Positions 28,958 to 34,780 of a stretch of 34,780 bases of DNA are shown here, piece after piece. Location: NCBI GenBank assembly GCA_017695115.1, contig JADILV010000071.1, forward strand, positions 1-34,780, written 5' to 3'. Position 1 is the stretch's first letter. Every line of letters starts with the position of its first letter. Below the pieces are notes generated by a model. The model did not search any database and was not told the DNA's origin. It saw nothing but the letters and a program-made list of their open reading frames with translations. The translations under genes were made by a program, and so were the position numbers. Source of the DNA: Candidatus Cryptobacteroides avicola. GTDB lineage: Bacteria > Bacteroidota > Bacteroidia > Bacteroidales > UBA932.

Positions 28958-29880
28958 GATATATCCAGAGGTATATACAGATAATAAGGATAGTCGGAAG
29001 CCATCCGTATATCACTTTGAGCGAGCTTGTCCGGAAGGTGGAGAACGCTCTGCTCCAATATGATGATGCCGGTTCTATCGGAGTGTCTGAAAGGACAATC
29101 AAAAGGGACATTAGTGATATCCGCAGTGGCCTGGGGGTCAGCATCGATTATTCCAGAAGCCGCAACGGGTATTATATACCGGAGGACGAGGACCGCATAT
29201 CGGACATAGCGGTGGTGCTCGACCAGTTGGACCTGGTGACTTCGCTGAGAGCAAGGCAGGAATTGTCCTCAATAATCTACACAGAGAAGAGAAAATCCCG
29301 CGGAACAGAATATTTGAATCCGTTGATAGGTGCGATAAAGAGGCATTCTGTAGTGGAGTTTACGTATGTCAAGTTCGATGGTTCCGAACCTAAACGGCGC
29401 AGAGTCATGCCATACGCGCTCAAGGAGGGACAGGGCCGCTGGTATCTGCTGGCAATTGAGATAACGTTGGGAGAGGTTATTACTGCGCCAGGGGAGATTA
29501 AGAGCTGGGGCCTGGACCGGATTAGAGATTTGAAATTCACTGATAACCATTTTATTCCTGACCCGGATATTGACGTGGAGGCGGATTTTAAGGATTCTTT
29601 CGGAGTGTTCTCCAATCGGGATGTTCCGGTTGAGGAAGTCATTCTTTCCTTCTCTCCCAAGGAGGGCCGGTACTGCAAGGCATATCCTATTCATGAGTCT
29701 CAGGAAGTCCTGATAGACAATGGTAAGGAAGTCCGGATACGCCTTCGGTTGAGAATAACATTTGCCTTCATACGAGAGATCCTGTCGCGAATTGACGATG
29801 TTGTGGTTATTGCCCCTGCACGTCTAAGAGACGAAATCAAGGCTGTATGTAGTGAAGCTTTGAGAAGAATGGATTTCTGA
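28945..29880 (+). CDS. WYL-domain transcriptional regulator
   Basis: A 311-residue protein. The N-terminal winged helix-turn-helix (about 5-75; IIRIVGSHPYITLSELVRKV, SIGVSERTIKRDISDIRSGL) is of the DeoR type. A WYL domain (about 135-225) follows: IGAIKRHSVVEFTYVKFDGS, RRRVMPYALKEGQGRWYLLA and GLDRIRDLKFTDNHF, where RWYL is the name-giving motif and binds nucleic-acid or nucleotide ligands in several studied cases. A WCX-like C-terminal region follows (about 225-310). WYL regulators often control CRISPR-Cas and other defence operons; this one is about 1.2 kb upstream of cas3 on the same strand. Its start overlaps the DUF1016 gene. Confidence 0.9.
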   Translation: MSKLGYIQRYIQIIRIVGSHPYITLSELVRKVENALLQYDDAGSIGVSERTIKRDISDIRSGLGVSIDYSRSRNGYYIPEDEDRISDIAVVLDQLDLVTSLRARQELSSIIYTEKRKSRGTEYLNPLIGAIKRHSVVEFTYVKFDGSEPKRRRVMPYALKEGQGRWYLLAIEITLGEVITAPGEIKSWGLDRIRDLKFTDNHFIPDPDIDVEADFKDSFGVFSNRDVPVEEVILSFSPKEGRYCKAYPIHESQEVLIDNGKEVRIRLRLRITFAFIREILSRIDDVVVIAPARLRDEIKAVCSEALRRMDF

Positions 29881-29942
29881 GGGTCATACTCTGGCACTAT
29901 GCTGCCTTATTTTTGTCTTGTCAATAAGAAAAAGGTAAGATT

Positions 29943-30818
29943 ATGGAAAAGAAAGAACTTGTAATTCCGGCATTCTTTGGTCCGCAGGGTCTGACTGCGG
30001 CATCTGCCAATCACATTGCGGACATGGCTAAGGAGAATTATCAGGCGATAGAGAAGCGTTTCTCCTTGATGGATTTTCATAAGAAGACGGTGGCTCTTAT
30101 CGGCTCGTCCGATGAGACTGTGCTGTCTTACGGTACAAGCAAGGAACAGTTCGCCGGGATTCAGGAGGACTTGAATGAGGTTGTGGACCTGAAGAGGCTG
30201 ATAGCCTATCTGAGGGAAGCCATCAAGGCCAAGGAGACATTGGCTGAGGAGGCGGGCAATATCACTTCCGAAAAGCTTGACAGACTTTTGGAAAACCAGC
30301 CCGTGAAGGAGCCGGAACTTACTGAGCGGGAGGTGATGGACTCATGGACGATAAAGGAAAGGAACCGATTTCTTTCCCTTGAGACCAAGTGCGCTGTAAT
30401 TGGTAAGTTTATACATCCGGACGGAGATTATTCTGCGGCAAGGAGTATGTACATGGAGCGTATGGCGGCTCCCAAGTCGGTTGAGGAAAATGGAAGAGAT
30501 ACGTTGGTGTACACCTACTATCCGAATGTAGATGCTGCAGAGGTGGAGACTCTGTTCTTCAGTCTTCAGGCTGAGCATCGGTCTGCCCAGGCAGAATTGA
30601 ACGGCATGAAGCACGATATAGAGCAGACCATTGCCGTGGACAAGGCTGAGAAAAGCGGACGGTGGGCTGTGGCTCAGGAGAAATGGGCCGCGGAAGTGGC
30701 CTTGGCCAGGGAAGAACTTAACAGGGAGAGGGAAGAAAAGAGAAAAGAGGTTGAGGCGCTTAAAATAGTCATCCCGGACAATCTTAGACAGATATATGAG
30801 AGACTTCGGAAATTCTGA
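29943..30818 (+). CDS. Unrecognised protein with helical and coiled-coil regions
   Basis: I do not recognise this 291-residue cytosolic protein. It starts LVIPAFFGPQGLTAASANHI, has a middle part of long helices (YLREAIKAKETLAEEAGNIT), then a short conserved-looking stretch RNRFLSLETKCAVIGKFIHP, and ends in a charged coiled coil (about 245-275; VALAREELNREREEKRKEVE) with a tail IPDNLRQIYERLRKF. There are no signal peptide, membrane helix or catalytic motifs that I can see. A clear ribosome site precedes the ATG. It lies between the WYL regulator (62 bases downstream of it) and the cas operon, all on the plus strand, so it may be an accessory gene of either; that is context only. Confidence 0.7.
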   Translation: MEKKELVIPAFFGPQGLTAASANHIADMAKENYQAIEKRFSLMDFHKKTVALIGSSDETVLSYGTSKEQFAGIQEDLNEVVDLKRLIAYLREAIKAKETLAEEAGNITSEKLDRLLENQPVKEPELTEREVMDSWTIKERNRFLSLETKCAVIGKFIHPDGDYSAARSMYMERMAAPKSVEENGRDTLVYTYYPNVDAAEVETLFFSLQAEHRSAQAELNGMKHDIEQTIAVDKAEKSGRWAVAQEKWAAEVALAREELNREREEKRKEVEALKIVIPDNLRQIYERLRKF

Positions 30819-30861
30819 CAAATAAGGCAGGACTGAGCGCTTGCGTGAAACCTGTCTGAAT

Positions 30862-30888
30862 GGACATGCCGTGCGGTCATTTTTTCAG
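30862..30888 (+). terminator. Possible terminator after the coiled-coil gene
   Basis: A hairpin ATGCC-GTGC-GGTCAT with one bulged base followed by six T, about 45-70 bases after the stop at 30818. It is weak but placed where a terminator is expected, and would separate this gene from cas3. The rest of 30819-31137 holds no gene; a TTG-x16-AATCTTTG is the nearest thing to a cas promoter (around 31060-31085). Confidence 0.4.
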
Positions 30889-31137
30889 TTTATGATTAGA
30901 TCTAAACATGATAAGGATTGCGGCTCCGATTAATTCGAGAACTCAGATACCATTGATTTTGACCTTATTTTTGAGTTCGGGGTCGGTTTTTGTCTTAGAT
31001 ATGGATTCAGTGCCGGACTGCATGTCCAGTTTGTCTTTTTAAAAAATATGAGCGAGGTTGCCGGATGTCTCTTGTAAATCTTTGTTATTTGGGAAAACTC
31101 TATTGTTTATAAATTGCAACAATTTAGATTAATCGTC

Positions 31138-33360
31138 ATGACTGATGAAAAGCAGATAATATCACATCTCTATCAAGATATAGAGAACGGTCAATGGGTT
31201 ATTCAGACCAATGATGAGCACCAGAAAGGAGTAGCGGAATTGGCAGCTGAGTTCTCGGGGAAGTTCGGACTTCATACATGGGGATATGTCCTGGGAATGC
31301 TTCATGACAAAGGCAAGGAAAGGAATGCATTTCAGCAATATATCCGCAGGGTAAATGGATTGCCGATAGAGGACTGTCGGCATTATCAGGAACACAATCA
31401 TGCTTTTGTGGGTGGAATCCTCGCGATTGATCTTTTAGGGAAAAATGTTCTGAATCTTATGGCCAACCAGATAATATCTCATCATACTGGTTTGCATGAT
31501 TATGTTGATGCTGAGAATATTTTAGAAGGAAGTTTGCCTTTAGAGGTGAACAGTGAGAACATCGGCATAGATACAGGCTTGCTGCTTGAAGAACTTCGTA
31601 ATTCTCCATTTTCCAAGCATGGTGTAGGTATGGAGCATTTTCACCATCTTTCCCGGATGCTGTTTTCATGCCTTGTTGACGCTGACAGATTGGATACAGA
31701 AAGATTTATGAATGTGGAATCATGGCGCAAGCGTGGATCTGCTTCCACACTCTCGGATTTATTGCCTAAGTTGGAAAGTTTTCTGTATAAACTTCAATCC
31801 GGTGCTGATGATACGGATGTGAACCGTATCCGAAGGAAAGTATCGGAAAGATGTTGCAAAACGTCTTCGGGTGGTAGAGGATTCTATAGTCTTACTGTCC
31901 CTACAGGGGGAGGCAAGACTCTGTCATCCTTATTATGGGCTATGAAACATGCTGTGCATCACTCCATGAGACGTATAATTATTGCAATACCTTATACCAG
32001 TATTATTGTGCAGACAGCGGGTGTTTTGAAGAGTATCTTCGGCGAGGAAAATGTTCTTGAGCATCACAGCGGTTTCAATCCCGAGGAAATTATAGATGAG
32101 GAAGTTCGTGAAAAAGCAATACTGGCTGCAGAAAATTGGGATTATCCCATCATAGTGACTACCAATGTCCAGTTATTTGAATCAATGTTCAGCAACAGGC
32201 CTTCTGTTTGCCGTAAGCTTCACAACATAGTGGACTCCGTAATTATACTGGATGAAGTACAGACTTTGCCGACAGATTTTCTGCAGCCTATCGTCGATGC
32301 AATGAAGGCTTATCATAAATTGTTCGGGGTTTCTTTTTTGTTCACTACTGCAAGTCAGCCAGTGCTGAGCGGAACAATTGAGGGTACAAATCCCAATGCT
32401 GAAATTGATGGAATAGAGCATGTAGATGAAATTATTCCGGAAGACTACGCGTTGCACGACAGGCTCCGCCGTGTGAATCTTGTGATAGACAATGTCGGTA
32501 AAACTTATGACGAGATGGCTGCAGAGCTTACTAAGCATGATAAAGTTTTATGCATAGTAAATACCAGAAAAGATGCGAAAGAACTGTATGACCGTTTGCC
32601 TGATGAGGGAGTAAAGATGCATCTGTCGAGGATGATGTGTCCGGCCCATATCAGCAGAGCAATCAGCCGTATAAAGGCTCTGTTGGAAAACGGCTCTCAG
32701 CCTGTAGTCCGGGTTATTGCGACACAGCTTGTAGAAGCCGGTGTGGATATTGATTTCCCCATTGTTTTCCGTCAGGAGGCGGGATTGGATTCTGTGCTGC
32801 AGGCGGCAGGCAGATGTAACCGTGAAGGAAAGCATGCAATGGGACAGACTTTTGTATTTAGTCTTTCGGCGCAGAACCGTATACCGTTCGGTTCAATAGC
32901 TGCAGCCAATAATGCAAGACTTAACCTGTCTGCTGACAGTGATTGGTTTGCTCCATCAGTGATGACAGAATATTTTAAACAATTGTATTCCAGAAAAAAT
33001 ACTTTTGATGAAAAGAATATCAATCACTATCTTTACAAACCCGAAGAATTATGTTTTGAAAAAGCCTCTGAATTGTTCAGGCTGATTGACGATGACGGTA
33101 TGAATTTAATTGTGAACTGGGAAAATAGTTTTGAACTGGTGGAAAAACTTAAGGAAACCGGGTGTTCGTATTCGTTGATGAAACAACTGGCGCAGTTTAC
33201 AGTGAACATTCATCGTTCTGATTTTAATAAATTGAAAGAAAGTGGGGCGGTTGATGAGATTGTTGAAGGTGTTTATGTTGCGCCTGACAAGGCACAGTAC
33301 GATGATTCTACAGGGCTAAGTCTTGAGAATCATTGGGCAGAAGAGATTTTAACGATTTAA
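31138..33360 (+). CDS. cas3: CRISPR-associated nuclease/helicase Cas3 (type I-C)
   Basis: A 740-residue HD-plus-helicase protein. The HD nuclease (about 15-200) shows LGMLHDKGKERNAFQQYIRR (HD), EHNHAFVGGIL and IISHHTGLHDY (further His ligands). The SF2 helicase follows: TVPTGGGKTLSSLLWAMKHA (Walker A, about 255), VIILDEVQTLP (DExx box as DEVQ, about 371), FTTASQPV (motif III), and VIATQLVEAGVDIDFPIVFR ... QAAGRCNREG (motifs V and VI). Cas3 is recruited to a Cascade-bound R-loop and degrades the target strand. I use the ATG at 31138; a TTG 24 bases upstream is the only longer choice. cas5c follows after 15 bases. The order cas3-cas5-cas8c is that of subtype I-C. Confidence 0.95.
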   Translation: MTDEKQIISHLYQDIENGQWVIQTNDEHQKGVAELAAEFSGKFGLHTWGYVLGMLHDKGKERNAFQQYIRRVNGLPIEDCRHYQEHNHAFVGGILAIDLLGKNVLNLMANQIISHHTGLHDYVDAENILEGSLPLEVNSENIGIDTGLLLEELRNSPFSKHGVGMEHFHHLSRMLFSCLVDADRLDTERFMNVESWRKRGSASTLSDLLPKLESFLYKLQSGADDTDVNRIRRKVSERCCKTSSGGRGFYSLTVPTGGGKTLSSLLWAMKHAVHHSMRRIIIAIPYTSIIVQTAGVLKSIFGEENVLEHHSGFNPEEIIDEEVREKAILAAENWDYPIIVTTNVQLFESMFSNRPSVCRKLHNIVDSVIILDEVQTLPTDFLQPIVDAMKAYHKLFGVSFLFTTASQPVLSGTIEGTNPNAEIDGIEHVDEIIPEDYALHDRLRRVNLVIDNVGKTYDEMAAELTKHDKVLCIVNTRKDAKELYDRLPDEGVKMHLSRMMCPAHISRAISRIKALLENGSQPVVRVIATQLVEAGVDIDFPIVFRQEAGLDSVLQAAGRCNREGKHAMGQTFVFSLSAQNRIPFGSIAAANNARLNLSADSDWFAPSVMTEYFKQLYSRKNTFDEKNINHYLYKPEELCFEKASELFRLIDDDGMNLIVNWENSFELVEKLKETGCSYSLMKQLAQFTVNIHRSDFNKLKESGAVDEIVEGVYVAPDKAQYDDSTGLSLENHWAEEILTI

Positions 33361-33375
33361 TTAAAAAATGATAAT

Positions 33376-34056
33376 ATGGAATATATGGATAAAGAATATT
33401 GCCTGGAAATATGGGGAGACTGGGCTTGTTTTACTCGTCCGGAATTGAAAGTGGAACGTGTGAGCTATGATGTCATTACACCATCGGCTGCCCGTGCCGT
33501 TTTCGAATCTATCCTTTTTAAACGCTATGCCATGCGCTGGCAAGTGACAAAGATTGAAGTGTTGAACCCTGTAAAGTGGGCTGCAATCAGACGCAATGAA
33601 GTTGGCGCGGTTGCAGGGAAATCGCCTATTTACATAGAGGATAAGCGTCAGCAGAAAAACTCTTTGCTTTTGCAGGATGTACGTTACCGCATCTATGCAA
33701 AATTGGTGTTCATTCCAGTGAAGGACCGTCCTAAGGAAGCATTTGCCAAACATCAGCCAAGTGGTGACGAGAATCCTATGAAGTATTACCAGATGTTTGA
33801 GCGGAGGGCATCGCAGGGTCAATGTTTTACTCAGCCGTATCTGGGATGCCGCGAGTTTGCGGCCAATTGGAAATATGTTGAAGATACCGGCAATCTGACC
33901 AAGCCATTGGCTGAAGACCGGGATTTGGGTATCATGCTTTATGATATGGATTTTGAAAGTAACCCACAGAAACCGGATGCCATGTTCTATCGCGCAAAGA
34001 TGGTGCAAGGAGTGATTATAGTACCGGATAAAGACAGTAAGGAGGTGATGAGATGA
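33376..34056 (+). CDS. cas5c: Cas5c (Cas5d), Cascade subunit and crRNA-processing nuclease
   Basis: A 226-residue RAMP protein of the subtype I-C Cas5 family. Marks are YCLEIWGDWACFTRPELKVE at the N-terminus, VITPSAARAVFESILFKRYA, MRWQVTKIEVLNPVKW, and FAKHQPSGDENPMKYYQMFE; then RRASQGQCFTQPYLGCREF and the C-terminal FYRAKMVQGVIIVP. In I-C systems Cas5 replaces Cas6 and cuts the repeat RNA; Lys125 and His126 in FAKHQ likely match the Lys-His pair described for Bacillus halodurans Cas5d. An ATG three codons in (33385) is also possible. Its end overlaps the cas8c start (ATGA), with an AAGGAGG ribosome site inside cas5c. Confidence 0.93.
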   Translation: MEYMDKEYCLEIWGDWACFTRPELKVERVSYDVITPSAARAVFESILFKRYAMRWQVTKIEVLNPVKWAAIRRNEVGAVAGKSPIYIEDKRQQKNSLLLQDVRYRIYAKLVFIPVKDRPKEAFAKHQPSGDENPMKYYQMFERRASQGQCFTQPYLGCREFAANWKYVEDTGNLTKPLAEDRDLGIMLYDMDFESNPQKPDAMFYRAKMVQGVIIVPDKDSKEVMR

Positions 34057-34780
34057 TACTTAAAGCACTTTACGATTATTACCGGCGATGCGAGGATTTG
34101 CCTGCTTTCGGAATGGAGCAGAAAGAAATAGGCTTTATCATAGTAATAGATCGGAATGGCAATTTCTTGCGTTTTGAGGATAGACGCATAGATCGGAAAT
34201 CAGCTCAGCAATTTCTCGTCAAGAAAGGAGTCGGCCGTACAAGTTCTCCAATCGCAAACTATCTGTATGACAAAAGTGAATATGTGTTCGGCTACTCTGA
34301 TAAGGGGGATATTGAGAGTGTGCGCAAGTGTTTTGATGTTTTCAAGGCAAAAGTAACTGAGATACATGAAAGATTCCCAGACAATGATGCGGTGGATGCT
34401 GTGTATTCTTTCTATAAGCGGGAACCATCCTCAATAATAGAGAGTATGCAGCATGATCCTCTTTGGACTGATCTCGTCAAAAACCTAAATAAGAAATATT
34501 CCATATTTTCATTCCTTCTGGAAGGAGATACAGATATTGTTGCCTGCAAAAAAGAAATAATAGCTTCGGAAAGCTATGGTGACGCGGCAGATGAAAAGAT
34601 TTGCCTGATATTGGGAAAACACTCCAAAATAGTAGAAGTTACAACTGCTACAATGATATCCGGCAGTCAGGCTACAGCCAAACTTGTCTCTTTTCAGGTA
34701 AGTTCCGGGTACGATTCTTATGGAAAAGTAAAAGGATACAACGCCCCAATATCTGAAGAAGCAGAGTTTGCATATACGAC
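34053..34780 (+). CDS. cas8c: Cas8c (Csd1) large subunit, N-terminal part only
   Basis: The frame opens with ATG at 34053, overlapping the cas5c TGA, and stays open to the window end (about 242 codons). It reads MILKALYDYYRRCEDLPAFG, MEQKEIGFIIVIDRNGNFL and KKGVGRTSSPIANYLYDKSE, with FPDNDAVDAVYSFYKRE later; this N-terminal layout, a short helix then a beta-rich domain with the 'vGRTSSPIANYLYDKSEYVF' type stretch, is that of Csd1/Cas8c. The complete protein is usually about 550-650 residues and recognises the PAM and holds the Cascade complex. cas7, cas4, cas1 and cas2 should follow outside the window. A strong AAGGAGG ribosome site (about 34038-34044) precedes it. Confidence 0.9.
   Translation, partial: MILKALYDYYRRCEDLPAFGMEQKEIGFIIVIDRNGNFLRFEDRRIDRKSAQQFLVKKGVGRTSSPIANYLYDKSEYVFGYSDKGDIESVRKCFDVFKAKVTEIHERFPDNDAVDAVYSFYKREPSSIIESMQHDPLWTDLVKNLNKKYSIFSFLLEGDTDIVACKKEIIASESYGDAADEKICLILGKHSKIVEVTTATMISGSQATAKLVSFQVSSGYDSYGKVKGYNAPISEEAEFAYT

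Overview
This window reads as chromosomal DNA of a member of the order Bacteroidales. The evidence is the recurrent -33 TTG / -7 TAnnTTTG promoter pattern, BACON-domain lipoproteins, an outer-membrane receptor with a carboxypeptidase-like N-terminal domain, a bifunctional fucokinase/guanylyltransferase (Fkp), and mutL followed by rhomboid and EEP genes. I cannot assign a genus from the sequence alone.

Layout. (1) 11-550: a minus-strand tRNA cluster (Val-UAC, Met-CAU, Gln-CUG) behind one well-formed promoter. (2) 594-5168: housekeeping genes: ispF (minus), then on the plus strand a small membrane protein, mutL, a rhomboid protease and a membrane-anchored EEP-family hydrolase. (3) 5187-8623: a lipoprotein plus outer-membrane barrel pair, a long imperfect palindrome that probably ends the operon, and a MepM-like M23 peptidase. 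(4) 8691-17409: a secreted nucleic-acid or phosphoester degradation and uptake locus: a BACON/OB-fold lipoprotein that is out of frame at a G9 tract, a BACON plus DRGH nuclease lipoprotein, a secreted EEP nuclease/phosphatase, a TonB-type receptor and a DUF5689 lipoprotein, closed by a strong terminator. (5) 17490-20142: a HAD hydrolase, then an ECF sigma factor, a probable anti-sigma factor and a periplasmic protein with two TonB-plug-like modules and no barrel. (6) 20142-25496: a KAS III gene behind an unusual ~300-nt leader (27-bp direct repeats, a reverse-complement core, a chain of hairpins), convergent with fkp and a Gdx-like SMR transporter; then a CAT-fold acetyltransferase. (7) 25502-26209: a second HAD hydrolase.

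From about 26210 to the right end the sequence is visibly more AT-rich and looks like accessory DNA: a small RelA/SpoT-type HD protein, a candidate ~69-nt small RNA, a PEGA-like lipoprotein, a tyrosine-recombinase C-terminal fragment, a DUF1016/PDDEXK gene with two early stops, a WYL regulator, an unrecognised coiled-coil protein, and the start of a type I-C CRISPR-Cas operon (cas3, cas5c, and cas8c cut by the window end). No CRISPR array lies inside the window.

The items most worth following are the KAS III leader, the secreted nuclease/TonB locus with its G-tract lipoprotein, the candidate small RNA, and the WYL/coiled-coil genes next to the type I-C operon.
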